From assembly GCA_934717895.1 (NCBI GenBank), contig CAKUZO010000020.1, forward strand, positions 1-27,513: 27,513 nucleotides of DNA, given 5' to 3'. Below the pieces are notes generated by a model, which was not told the origin of the DNA, did not search any database, and was given only the letters and a program-made list of their open reading frames with translations. This document shows positions 1 through 8,810 of the stretch, piece by piece; the first letter of the stretch is position 1, and each line of letters starts with the position of its first letter. This DNA is from an uncultured Candidatus Melainabacteria bacterium (lineage in GTDB: Bacteria > Cyanobacteriota > Vampirovibrionia > Gastranaerophilales > Gastranaerophilaceae). Both the position numbers and the translations under genes were made by a program.

Positions 1-93
1 GAATAGCAAGAAAAATTAATGCTCGTTATTCGCATTATTTTTCTAAGCTTTCAGAATGACGACAGATGGCAGCTATTTCTGTTTCGGACTTAA

Positions 94-160
94 CGCCTTT
101 CATTTCCGATACGAACTTATCGTCCTATCGACCTAGCGTCTTTCATTCCCGATACGAACT
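94..160. repeat. Imperfect direct repeat upstream of the AsmA-like gene
   Basis: Two 24-bp copies at 94-117 and 137-160 match at 22 of 24 positions and share the core TTTCATT-C-CGATACGAACT. They are offset by 43 bp. No open reading frame explains them. They may be a remnant of an intergenic repeat family or binding sites, and the function is unknown. The rest of 1-221 shows no gene. Confidence 0.6.
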
Positions 161-186
161 GTTCTCTTTTTATTATTCACCATTCA

Positions 187-215
187 TTTACATTTCGAAT
201 TTTTAATCGTATAAT
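187..215 (+). promoter_or_regulatory. Sigma-70-type promoter of the AsmA-like gene
   Basis: TTTACA (187-192), a 17-bp spacer and TATAAT (210-215). The -10 box ends 6 nt before the ATG at 222, so transcription would start at or next to the start codon. No Shine-Dalgarno sequence precedes the ATG. This fits a leaderless mRNA. Confidence 0.7.
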
Positions 216-221
216 TTTGGT

Positions 222-3200
222 ATGAGCAGGAATTTAAAAATATTAATAACTCTGTTTTCATTATCGACTTTTTATGGTGCCTATTACTGGGGAATTCCTG
301 CTGTTGTAGATTTGCCGAGCAAAAAAGATTTTATTGAACAAAAAGTTTTTGAACAAACAGGATATCGTATTGATGTCGAAAATCCAACCTTAAAAATGGG
401 TTTAATTCCATCTGTTCAGGTTTTTGCAAAAGAGTTTTCTATCCTTAACTCAGATGGGACAAAAGCTTTGACGGTTCAAAATCCTTATATCAATATCCGA
501 ATTCTTCCGCTTGTCTTGAAGCACCTAGATATTCATCAATTTTCATCAGATAATATTGAAGCAAATCTGGTGTTTGACAAGGATTATAAACTTAAACTCG
601 GGCAGTATCTATTAGAACAACCACCACAAAAACTTCCTCTAAACTTAAAACATGCAAATGTTCAAGTTTTGGGATATCAAATAAATTTAGATGATAGAGT
701 TCAGGCTAAAAAAATAGGACTTACCGGTGATTTTTTAACGATAAATAACTTTGAAGCTGATAAGCATATTGATTTTTCAACAAATGCAAAACTTCAAGCT
801 GGCTCTAAAAAATCCGCTTTAAGCTTTAATATAGACTTAAATCTTCCTGCAAAAGAAATAAAGGAAGATCAGTTTGAGTTAAACGGGCACATTGTAAATC
901 TTGACTTATCAGACTTTTCAATTTATGCAAAAGCCTTATCCAAAGGGAAGATAAAAGCTCTTTCCGGAGTAATTAATTTTACGGCGAATACATTTAAGAC
1001 GATAGATAATCATAAGCGTACAAAAACGAATTTACACATTAACAATCTTGAAATTCTTTCTGATGATAACGCAAAATCGATGCGTCATAAGGGACTTTTT
1101 TCGTTTAATACTGATATAAAAACTATAAAAAACGGGATTTCAATAAATGAAATCAGAGCAAAAGGCAATGGAATAAGTGCTTACGGTTTTGGTAAAGTTA
1201 ATAAAACAAATTCTAAAATGCCAAATTTAGACTTAAAACTCACCATAAACAAATCCAATGCTAAGGATATTATTTCTTTATTACCGGGTGAAGAAAGCCT
1301 TTGCCCTGATATTAACCTTTATTTATTAAAAAAGACTGTTTTTGAGGGAAAAGTTGCGGGCAATTTGGAAATAAAAGGAAAGGCTGATACTCCGGATATT
1401 AGAGGGAATATTCTTGTTTACAACGCTTATATGGTTCGTCCTATTCCGAATTCTGATAAGGCAACGATTAAACTTTCTTTCTTGGGCGACAAACTTAACC
1501 TTGATGTGAAAGTTCCGACAAGTTCCGATCAGACCGTTTACGTAAAAGGCCCAATCAATCTTTATAACGACAAATCTGCTGATTTAAAAATTACAAGTAC
1601 AGATAATGTTGATTTAAAAACCGCACAAATTGTACTTAATCCGCTACATGAAATCCTGCACTTTGAACTTGGTCCTGTTCCGATTATGGATATTAAAGGA
1701 AAAGGCGGAATTGATTTACGCATTATTGGAACTCGTCTAAACCCGCACGGTTGGGGACAATTTCATTTTAAAGACGCAACCGTATCTTTTTTAGATATTC
1801 ATAACCTGGAAATTAACAACGCATCAGGTACGCTTGATTTTGATAACCAAAATACTATTTTTCAATCAAAGACAGCAAACCTTAGTGGCAAGCCGATTTC
1901 TGTTAAAGGGACTTGTTCTCTTTTAGGGGTGCTTAATTTTGACGTTTTGACGAAAGAGCAAGATATTGGGAAACTCTTGAATACCGTAAAAACATCTCCT
2001 ATGCTTGTTGATATCCAAAAACTTGTCGAACCGATTGAAAAAGCGAACGGACTTGCAAATATTTCAATTAATTTGACAGGTAAAGTCAAAGATACGAATG
2101 ATATCGTTTTCAACAAAAACCTTTTTGCAAAAGGTCAAATTGAACTGCTTTCTGACTCAATTAAGTTGAAAGGAGCACCGGTTGCGATTTCTAAGGTTAC
2201 AGGAAAGTTGAATTTCAATAACCTTGATGCTGATTTCAATTTGGCATCAAATCTAAATAACTCTCAAATTTTGACAGAAGGAAAAATTAAAAATAACATC
2301 TGTAATGCTAAAATTATAAGTCACAGATTTAACCTAAAAGACGCCCTCTCGACACTTCCAAATAATGTAAAACTCCCTTACAAAAACGATATCGGGACGA
2401 TTACAACAAGTTTTGTCGGAAAATACAACGGCGATATTCAAAATATCGACTACAATAATATTTATCTTAAAGGGAATATTTATTCTAACAGAGGAGCAAA
2501 AAGTGCAATTCTAGTAGATAACAGCTCGTTTGAACTCAAAAATTCAACATTTAAACTTCCACTTTTGCAAGGCTCTTTCAGAAAAAGTCCTTATCATATT
2601 TCGCTTCACGTGACAGATATGTTTAGCCCTAAAAGGGTTGTAAATGGGGAGTTAAAAGTAAAATCTCTTAATCTGAATATGATTAACGACAATGCACTTC
2701 AACTTATCCTGCCGCCAAAAATTGCAAAAGAGTTGAAGAATATTGATTTTACGAATGGAAATATAAATCTCTCCGCTAAAATTCGTAACAATAATGTTAA
2801 TGCGTTCACTGTACTGGATAAGGTTAGTTTTATATACAAACCTAAACAGCTATTGACAACAATTAGCAGTGGAAATATTTTGCTTAAAAACAATACGCTA
2901 AATTTAAACAAAATTAATGCTACATTAGGTAAAATGCCTTTGTTTATTAATGGAAAAGTCTATAATGTTCAAAATAATCCAAATTTGAATTTGTACATAA
3001 ATGCAAAACCGACGCAGGAATTTTTCGATCAATTTTTCAACCACAATTCGCTTTATCCGATAAAACTCAAAGGTGATGCGATTTTGACAGCAAAAACAAA
3101 CGGAACTTTAAACAATATCAACACAAAATCAACCATTAAATTAGAAGAAAATTCAAGCCTTTATTATATGGGAGCTTCTATCGGTGATGTTGAAAACCCT

Positions 3201-4676
3201 GTTCTTATAACATTAGACAACACATATTCGCCAAACAAAATCAGATTAAACAATTTGCAATACGACAAAATTGTTACCTCACAAAACAACAAACCGTACG
3301 CAATTCCACAACTTAATGCATCTGGAACAGTTCATTTATTAGCAAACAATGAAGTTGGATTTAATAATTTTAAAATCAAAACACAAGCTCCGACCGATGC
3401 AAAAATCTTCAACATAATTTTCAGAAAACCATTTATGAAACAAGGTGTATTTACATCTGATCTGGTTTTAAACGGCACTTCTCTTAACCCGAAAATCAAA
3501 GGAAAACTTGATGTTACAAGCATAGACATTCCTTTTGTAGATTCTACAATTCGTGATGTAAATCTTGATTTCAAGAATGACAAAATCTTTTTGACAACAC
3601 GTGGAACTATTTTAACAAATGACGTGAAGTTCTATGCAATCTTGAAAAACAAGTTGACACCACCTTATATTATAGAAAATGCAACCTTGAAACTTCCGGA
3701 TCTCAATGTCAATAAAATCACTGACATGTTGGTTGATATAGAGGCAGAAGCAATTAGGAACAATCCTCATACTGTGACGAGCGGGCAAAATGTTGATGTT
3801 TCACAGCTTATTATCCAAAAAGCAAACATTGAAGCCAACAAAATCAAAGTAAGAAACATCAATGCAAATAACTTCAAAACAAACTTGACGCTTAATAAAC
3901 ACGGAGTTTTGGACATAAATAATTTTAAATTTGATATTGCGCAAGGTACTGTAAACGGAAGATTTACGCATAATTTACACAATCATAAAACAAATCTGAA
4001 TATTGATTTAGACAAAGCAAATGCTCTAATTATGTCAGAGGCTTTGTTTGACTTGAAAGGACAAGTTTATGGGCTTGTAAACGGTAATTTTGACCTTGCA
4101 TGTTCTGGGGATTCGCAAGAAAGTTGTTTTAAGACTCTTTCCGGCGATGGTTCATTTAAGATTGCAGATGGAAGAATGCCAAAACTCGGTTCTTTGGAAT
4201 ACCTTTTGAAAGCCGGAAACTTATTCAAAGGGGGCTTTACAGGTCTTTCTATAAATAGTTTGATAGACCTTGTAACACCTTTGAAAACAGGAAATTTTGA
4301 AAGTATTTCCGGAACAATTCACCTTACAAATGGAATTGCTGATGAAATCAATGTATATTCAAAAGGTAACGACCTTAATATGTATATGACAGGTTCTTAC
4401 AATCTATCAACATCTGTTGCTGATATGGGAATTTACGGAAGTCTTTCAAAAAATATTACAACCGTTTTTGGTAAAATCAAAAATGCGTCACTTAACACAT
4501 TGTTCAATACGATTCCTGGTATTAACGATTCAACAGAAAAACTTCTTTTACAGGAAGATATTGCAAAAATTCCGAATATCAAAGACGCAACGGATATTTA
4601 TAGAATTTTCTTTGTAGATATTAACGGTGACATCAACGGCGAAAACTATGTAAAAAGCTTTAAATGGGTAAAATAA
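222..4676 (+). CDS. Giant AsmA/TamB-like envelope protein
   Basis: The 1484-residue protein has one N-terminal membrane segment (about residues 5-28) and then a very long, beta-rich, repetitive body with recurring turns such as GNLEIKGKADTPDIRGNI and GKLDV. That architecture is typical of the AsmA/TamB/YhdP superfamily. These proteins are anchored in the inner membrane, span the periplasm and are thought to carry phospholipid to the outer membrane or assist outer-membrane assembly. The C-terminal part (about 1340-1484) contains a glycine-rich stretch with GDGSFKIADGRM and SGTIHLTNGIADE, resembling AsmA-type C-terminal domains. The gene appears monocistronic, with its own promoter and about 140 bp to the next gene. 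No BamA/TamA partner is in view. The superfamily call is secure, but the exact subfamily cannot be settled by eye. It implies a diderm envelope. The start is the only one that keeps the membrane anchor. Confidence 0.8.
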   Translation: MSRNLKILITLFSLSTFYGAYYWGIPAVVDLPSKKDFIEQKVFEQTGYRIDVENPTLKMGLIPSVQVFAKEFSILNSDGTKALTVQNPYINIRILPLVLKHLDIHQFSSDNIEANLVFDKDYKLKLGQYLLEQPPQKLPLNLKHANVQVLGYQINLDDRVQAKKIGLTGDFLTINNFEADKHIDFSTNAKLQAGSKKSALSFNIDLNLPAKEIKEDQFELNGHIVNLDLSDFSIYAKALSKGKIKALSGVINFTANTFKTIDNHKRTKTNLHINNLEILSDDNAKSMRHKGLFSFNTDIKTIKNGISINEIRAKGNGISAYGFGKVNKTNSKMPNLDLKLTINKSNAKDIISLLPGEESLCPDINLYLLKKTVFEGKVAGNLEIKGKADTPDIRGNILVYNAYMVRPIPNSDKATIKLSFLGDKLNLDVKVPTSSDQTVYVKGPINLYNDKSADLKITSTDNVDLKTAQIVLNPLHEILHFELGPVPIMDIKGKGGIDLRIIGTRLNPHGWGQFHFKDATVSFLDIHNLEINNASGTLDFDNQNTIFQSKTANLSGKPISVKGTCSLLGVLNFDVLTKEQDIGKLLNTVKTSPMLVDIQKLVEPIEKANGLANISINLTGKVKDTNDIVFNKNLFAKGQIELLSDSIKLKGAPVAISKVTGKLNFNNLDADFNLASNLNNSQILTEGKIKNNICNAKIISHRFNLKDALSTLPNNVKLPYKNDIGTITTSFVGKYNGDIQNIDYNNIYLKGNIYSNRGAKSAILVDNSSFELKNSTFKLPLLQGSFRKSPYHISLHVTDMFSPKRVVNGELKVKSLNLNMINDNALQLILPPKIAKELKNIDFTNGNINLSAKIRNNNVNAFTVLDKVSFIYKPKQLLTTISSGNILLKNNTLNLNKINATLGKMPLFINGKVYNVQNNPNLNLYINAKPTQEFFDQFFNHNSLYPIKLKGDAILTAKTNGTLNNINTKSTIKLEENSSLYYMGASIGDVENPVLITLDNTYSPNKIRLNNLQYDKIVTSQNNKPYAIPQLNASGTVHLLANNEVGFNNFKIKTQAPTDAKIFNIIFRKPFMKQGVFTSDLVLNGTSLNPKIKGKLDVTSIDIPFVDSTIRDVNLDFKNDKIFLTTRGTILTNDVKFYAILKNKLTPPYIIENATLKLPDLNVNKITDMLVDIEAEAIRNNPHTVTSGQNVDVSQLIIQKANIEANKIKVRNINANNFKTNLTLNKHGVLDINNFKFDIAQGTVNGRFTHNLHNHKTNLNIDLDKANALIMSEALFDLKGQVYGLVNGNFDLACSGDSQESCFKTLSGDGSFKIADGRMPKLGSLEYLLKAGNLFKGGFTGLSINSLIDLVTPLKTGNFESISGTIHLTNGIADEINVYSKGNDLNMYMTGSYNLSTSVADMGIYGSLSKNITTVFGKIKNASLNTLFNTIPGINDSTEKLLLQEDIAKIPNIKDATDIYRIFFVDINGDINGENYVKSFKWVK

Positions 4677-4765
4677 GAATATAATAAATAAATTTTCGAA
4701 GCTTTCAAAATTTATTATTAAAAAGTTCCCGCTGTCCGAGTAGGATATCTCATTTATATTCCCTC

Positions 4766-4793
4766 TTGCAAAAGTTATAAAAAATGCTACAAT
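4766..4793 (+). promoter_or_regulatory. Probable promoter of the PepT-like gene
   Basis: TTGCAA (4766-4771), a 16-bp spacer and TACAAT (4788-4793). They are followed by a short leader with the Shine-Dalgarno sequence GAGAGAGG about 7 nt before the ATG at 4820. Confidence 0.55.
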
Positions 4794-4819
4794 AACTTGT
4801 GTAAGAGAGAGGATTTTTT

Positions 4820-5983
4820 ATGACTTTAACAGATTTAAGAAAAGAACACGAACTTATAGATTTATTTTGTAATTTGGCGGAAGTTCCGTCTCCTTCTTTG
4901 CACGAAGAAAAAGTTGCGCAATGGATTAAAGACTATTGTGACAAAAACGGTATAAACTGCAAATTTGATGATTTTAATAATGTAGTAATTTCAATTCCGG
5001 CAACAGATTTAAGCAAAGAACCTCTGATGCTTTCTGCTCACATGGACGTTATCGGTGATGATAGTCCCGTAAAAACATATCTTGACGATGTCGGAAATAT
5101 TCACGCTGAGGGAAGAACACTCGGTGGAGATGACAAAGCCGGAGTTGCAAATGCGCTACTTTTTGCAAAAGAACTGGCTCACAATGATATGAAACACGGT
5201 GGTTTGGAAGTTATGTTCACCCGCGATGAGGAAAACGGTCTTTCTGGAATTCGCAACGCAAACTTGAAAGATTTTAAATCAAAATATGTTCTTGTTTTAG
5301 ATAGCGATACGCTTGGACAGTGCGAGATTTCAGGTGCAAGTTATACTTTGGCAAAAATCAAAGTTCACAGTTTTAAAGGTGGGCACTCAGGTATTGATAT
5401 CGGTGACAAAAAGCGTGCAAATGCCGCAAAACTTATTGCCGACTTGGTTTCTGCAATGCCACAAGGTGTTTTTTATGAAGAAGATGGACAAGTTGTAACT
5501 TCTTGTAACTTAGGTGGTATTTCAGCTGGGAATATTAACGTTACAAATATTATAAATACTGACGCTTTGGCAAATTATTCTATTAGAAGCTCAAGCCGTA
5601 AAAAAGAAGAAGAATTAAAGAACAAAATGACTTTGACGGTTGATGAATTTAATATTAAAAACAAAGAAATCGGAGAAGCTAAAATTGAGTTTGAAGAACA
5701 TCTGCCGCCTTTTGAAAAAGTTGATGACGATTATATTCCAACAATCTTCACGAAATCAGCAAACAAGGTTGGTGTAACTCCTGAAGTTACGTCCTTCCAT
5801 GCCGGTGCTGAAACCCATATTTACGCAAATGAAACAAATGCCAATGATGATAAATTCGTTCCATATTTGCTTGGACTTGCAACTGTTTGCAACATGCATT
5901 CTCCAAATGAATATTTAGAGTATAAATCAATTCTAAAAGGGCACGAGTTATTAATTGAATTATTTAAAGAATTCAATGCATAA
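4820..5983 (+). CDS. M20 metallopeptidase, peptidase T-like
   Basis: This 387-residue protein is a di-zinc aminopeptidase of the M20 family, closest in pattern to the tripeptidase PepT and PepT-like proteins. It presumably trims short peptides in the cytoplasm, as no signal peptide is visible. Metal and catalytic motifs appear in order: SAHMDVIGDD (H74, D76), GGDDKAG (102-108, bridging Asp), TRDEENGLSGI (E137/E138, general base and ligand), LDSD (D161), a dimerisation-domain GGHSG (about 190) and a C-terminal CNMHSPNEYL supplying the last His. The length is a little below that of classical PepT (about 410). A strong Shine-Dalgarno supports the start, and a strong terminator at 6019-6058 closes the unit. 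Substrate preference cannot be read from the sequence, so no gene symbol is given. Confidence 0.88.
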   Translation: MTLTDLRKEHELIDLFCNLAEVPSPSLHEEKVAQWIKDYCDKNGINCKFDDFNNVVISIPATDLSKEPLMLSAHMDVIGDDSPVKTYLDDVGNIHAEGRTLGGDDKAGVANALLFAKELAHNDMKHGGLEVMFTRDEENGLSGIRNANLKDFKSKYVLVLDSDTLGQCEISGASYTLAKIKVHSFKGGHSGIDIGDKKRANAAKLIADLVSAMPQGVFYEEDGQVVTSCNLGGISAGNINVTNIINTDALANYSIRSSSRKKEEELKNKMTLTVDEFNIKNKEIGEAKIEFEEHLPPFEKVDDDYIPTIFTKSANKVGVTPEVTSFHAGAETHIYANETNANDDKFVPYLLGLATVCNMHSPNEYLEYKSILKGHELLIELFKEFNA

Positions 5984-6018
5984 GTCATTGTGTAACTGAC
6001 TTGAAATTTATTTTATAA

Positions 6019-6058
6019 AATATTCCCTTATCTTGTTTGTGATGAGGGAATATTTTTT
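6019..6058 (+). terminator. Intrinsic terminator after the PepT-like gene
   Basis: A 14-bp stem (6019-6032 with 6041-6054, one G-U pair) encloses an 8-nt loop. The T run at 6053-6058 follows. Confidence 0.85.
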
Positions 6059-6112
6059 GCCATAATGTATACATCAATAAAGTGTTCTATTAATGCTTTT
6101 ATTTACATATAT

Positions 6113-6871
6113 TTATTTATTAAAGAACACTTTTTTCGCATTCTGTGTTGTTATTGTATCAATTTCTTCAAAAGAAGTATTGCGCAATTTAGCGATTTCT
6201 TCCGCAACATATTTTACATAAGCAGGCTGATTTGTCGTTCCCCTAAAAGGTACAGGAGTTAAATATGGCGCATCTGTTTCCAAAAGCAATCTATCGAGCG
6301 GAACCTCTTTGGCAACTTCTTTCATTTTTATTGCATTTTTAAATGTTACAACACCGCCAAGCCCAATATACCAACCTTCTTTGACACATTCTCGCATAAA
6401 TTCTACGCTGCCGGAAAAACAATGCATTACAATTTTCGACGACTTATTGTACGTTTTCAGAATGTCAAATGTGTCTTTATGTGCATCTCTATCATGGATA
6501 GAAATCGGAAAATCAAACTCATTAGCAAGCTTGACTTGTTTTATAAAAACTTCTTTTTGCAAATCGTTAAAACTTTTATCCCAATAATAATCTAATCCGA
6601 TCTCTCCAATTCCTAAAATTTTAGGGTTTTTAGAATATTCTCTGATTTTATTCGTCAAATCATCAGTCCACCCCTTGACCTCAGATGGGTGTACCCCAAG
6701 CAATCCATAGACATTATCATATTTGTTTACCAAATCCATAACAATTTCGATATCTGATGGGTATGCAGCAGGAACAATTACCTTTTCAACCCCGTTTGAT
6801 TTTGCTTTTTCTAAAATTTCTTCGATTGAAATTTCTTCAATCATATTTATATGTGTATGTGTATCAATCAT
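6113..6871 (-). CDS. tatD: TatD family metal-dependent deoxyribonuclease
   Basis: The 252-residue protein is an amidohydrolase-fold TatD nuclease. Family members are Mg-dependent 3'-5' exonucleases linked to DNA repair and fragmentation. All metal-site motifs are present: HTH (H5, H7), GEIGLDYYW (E90), SIHDRD (H126), MHCFSGS (H150) and LLETDAPYLTP (D200). The length is normal for the family. The C-terminus NAKKVFFNK is also typical. The gene stands alone on the minus strand and shares an intergenic region with the divergent gene at 7022. There is no Shine-Dalgarno before the ATG, and a good promoter ends 6 nt from it, so the mRNA may be leaderless. In many bacteria tatD lies beside metG or rsmA, but not here. 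Confidence 0.93.
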   Translation of the reverse strand: MIDTHTHINMIEEISIEEILEKAKSNGVEKVIVPAAYPSDIEIVMDLVNKYDNVYGLLGVHPSEVKGWTDDLTNKIREYSKNPKILGIGEIGLDYYWDKSFNDLQKEVFIKQVKLANEFDFPISIHDRDAHKDTFDILKTYNKSSKIVMHCFSGSVEFMRECVKEGWYIGLGGVVTFKNAIKMKEVAKEVPLDRLLLETDAPYLTPVPFRGTTNQPAYVKYVAEEIAKLRNTSFEEIDTITTQNAKKVFFNK

Positions 6872-6877
6872 AAGAAG

Positions 6878-6906
6878 ATTTTAACTTTAAACCGACAAAA
6901 AGTAAA
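6878..6906 (-). promoter_or_regulatory. Promoter of tatD
   Basis: On the minus strand, TTTACT (6906-6901), a 17-bp spacer and TAAAAT (6883-6878). The -10 box ends 6 nt before the ATG at 6871, the same distance as upstream of the genes at 222 and 9442. Confidence 0.55.
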
Positions 6907-7021
6907 GTTAATATAATTATAGATTGTTCTTAATAAATATTAACAAACCACTTGAAATAAAAAAATTTTGCGATAAAACATAAGTGTAAAAAATACAATT
7001 AATACAGAATGCGTATTAAAG

Positions 7022-7627
7022 ATGACATTTATCCAGACAACAAACAAAATAGCAACGGAAGTTACAGAAAACACAAAACAAACATTTATCCAAAAGATTT
7101 GCAACAAATTAGGTGAAAACAACAAACCAATTTACACAGTAATGGCAATCGCTTGCGGTAAGGGAACAGTAAGACCGATTTTAAGTATTACCGATAAAAA
7201 AGAAAAACCTGATGCAAGAAAATATGCTGCGCTCAGAGAATTAATGACTGAATTTATCGGTGTTCCGACAACTTTATGTGCAGGACTTGCAGCAGAAAGC
7301 CTGACCGGAATGATTGCCAAAAAAGGTTCAGTTGCATACAAAAACACAAAAGCTACGCTTTCATTACTTGGAATTTGTATTGCAGCAGGATATTTGGTTC
7401 CTCAATTTTGTAATATGTTTATGCCACCCGTTATGAAAAAATTGATGCCAAATTATGATCCGAATGCCGGTTCGGCATCTTCTTCCAGCCCAAACAAAAA
7501 ATTTGAAGCACCAAAACTTGTTACTTCACAATCTTTTGGTGCAGTAAAACAATTACCTCAAAATAGTATAACAAGAATGAACCTGTATCCAAAGAATACA
7601 TTTTATCATTCAGGAATGAAGGTGTAA
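7022..7627 (+). CDS. Unknown membrane protein, RP-x5-DK-x7-KYAA family, copy 1
   Basis: I do not recognise a named family. The 201-residue protein has a hydrophobic segment at about 76-96 and another at about 112-136 (LLGICIAAGYLVPQFCNMFM), then a Ser/Pro/Asn-rich tail (about 145-201). Its clearest signature is R51-P, five residues, D-K, seven residues, K-Y-A-A, two residues, E-L (51-74). The next gene repeats this with exactly the same spacing, so the two are diverged tandem paralogs. No catalytic motif or cleavable signal peptide is evident. The start is the first ATG after a possible TACAAT -10 box (6994-6999), and no clear Shine-Dalgarno is seen. The downstream gene begins one base after its stop. 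A scaffold or membrane-adaptor role is only a guess. Confidence 0.75.
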   Translation: MTFIQTTNKIATEVTENTKQTFIQKICNKLGENNKPIYTVMAIACGKGTVRPILSITDKKEKPDARKYAALRELMTEFIGVPTTLCAGLAAESLTGMIAKKGSVAYKNTKATLSLLGICIAAGYLVPQFCNMFMPPVMKKLMPNYDPNAGSASSSSPNKKFEAPKLVTSQSFGAVKQLPQNSITRMNLYPKNTFYHSGMKV

Positions 7628-7628
7628 G

Positions 7629-8231
7629 ATGAAAGTTACCCCTGTTCAAGAAAATTTAATAAGACTAAGGAAAGTTTTAGCAAACCCGAAAGTTGCTTCT
7701 TTTGCGCAAAATACAGTTTGTGCGATAGCAGTTGAAACAACATTAAAAGCAACCGGCAGACCTGCATTTATCTATTATGACAAACATGCCAACGAGCAAT
7801 CTAAAAAATACGCTGCAACAAAAGAACTTTTGTACCAAACTTTCTGTTTGGGATTGTTTTTAGGATTTATAAAACCGGTTAAAGCCAAGGTTTACACCGC
7901 AATGAGCAAATGGCAAGCTGCAAAATCCCCTGAAAACAAACGAAAAATTGATTTATATGATTCGTTCCAAGCTAAAATTAACAATGCAGCAACAAAAACA
8001 GAAAAAGATGCTCTTGAAAGAAAATTTACTCACTTGTTACACACCAATAAAGATTACAGATTTGGTAAAGGGTTAAAGGAATTAAGTTCTATTGCTTCAA
8101 CTGTATTTATTTTGGCACTGTGTGCTCCAATTCTTTCTCAAATAATTCTTCACCCTGTAATGAACTTAATTTTTGGGAAGAAAAATAAGAAGCCTACACA
8201 AATAACAAGTTCTACTGCCCAGACAAAATAA
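7629..8231 (+). CDS. Unknown membrane protein, RP-x5-DK-x7-KYAA family, copy 2
   Basis: This 200-residue paralog of the preceding gene carries GRPAFIYYDK followed by KYAATKELLYQ (43-70). Its hydrophobic segments lie at about 67-82 and 155-183 (VFILALCAPILSQIILHPVMNLIFG), and the C-terminal tail is Lys- and Thr-rich. Between them (about 85-145) is a polar, charged, probably helical insert (KAKVYTAMSKWQAAKSPENK onward) that copy 1 lacks. The gene starts one base after the stop of copy 1. Its Shine-Dalgarno GAAGGTG lies inside the end of that gene, so translation is probably coupled. Function unknown. Similar sequences are, to my recollection, common in Gastranaerophilales, but I could not check. 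Confidence 0.75.
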   Translation: MKVTPVQENLIRLRKVLANPKVASFAQNTVCAIAVETTLKATGRPAFIYYDKHANEQSKKYAATKELLYQTFCLGLFLGFIKPVKAKVYTAMSKWQAAKSPENKRKIDLYDSFQAKINNAATKTEKDALERKFTHLLHTNKDYRFGKGLKELSSIASTVFILALCAPILSQIILHPVMNLIFGKKNKKPTQITSSTAQTK

Positions 8232-8276
8232 AAATGTTTTTGAAAAACGAAACGCTTAATAAAAATGATAAATTCG

Positions 8277-8810
8277 CTAAAACATATAATTGCAAACTGT
8301 GACGGCAGCAATAATCCCGATTATGTCTGCTAAAATTCCGACAAGAAGTGCGTATCTGAGTTTTGTGATTTTTACGGAACCAAAATAAACAGCCAAAACG
8401 TAAAAAGTAGTTTCGCTGGATCCAACCATTACAGCGGCAAGTTTTGTGGCATAAGAGTCCGGACCAAGGTGGTTTGCGATGTCAGAAAAAATTCCAAGAG
8501 CCCCAGAGCCTGACAAAGAACGTACAAGCATTATCGGAATTGTGTCTGCCGGAACATTGAATTTTGCAAGAAGCGGTGCACAAACAACTCCGATTTGTTC
8601 AATTATTCCCGAAGCGCGAAACATTGATATTGCAACGATTATGGCGACTAAATATGGAATTATTGTTACAGATACTTTAAAACCGTCTTTTGCACCTTCT
8701 GTGAATGTTTCGTATAGCGGAACTTTTTTAAACAAGCCCATTGTGAGAATTAAAACTATTATTGCAGGAAGTGTCCAGAGGGAAATTATGTTCATTAATG
8801 TTTGAAACAT
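8277..8810 (-). CDS. spmB: Spore maturation protein B homologue
   Basis: This 177-residue polytopic membrane protein belongs to the SpmB/nucleoside-recognition (Gate) domain family. Visible signatures are an amphipathic N-terminus with GLFKKVPLYETFTEGAKDGF, then PYLVAIIVAISMFRASGIIEQ, VRSLSGSGALGIFSD, and VMVGSSETTFYVLAVYFGSV, followed by a final hydrophobic helix. Its start codon overlaps the stop of spmA by one base (TAATG). A very good Shine-Dalgarno (AAGGAGGA, 8817-8824) lies within spmA. In Bacillus the pair affects spore-core dehydration, but homologues are widespread in non-sporulating bacteria, where the transported substrate is unknown. Nothing else here hints at sporulation. Confidence 0.9.
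   Translation of the reverse strand: MFQTLMNIISLWTLPAIIVLILTMGLFKKVPLYETFTEGAKDGFKVSVTIIPYLVAIIVAISMFRASGIIEQIGVVCAPLLAKFNVPADTIPIMLVRSLSGSGALGIFSDIANHLGPDSYATKLAAVMVGSSETTFYVLAVYFGSVKITKLRYALLVGILADIIGIIAAVTVCNYMF

Noticed and set aside
4680..4730. AT-rich hairpin after the AsmA-like gene as a terminator
   Set aside because: A 10-bp A/T-only stem around GAAGCTTTC can be drawn, but no T run follows and the stem is weak. Termination there is not supported.
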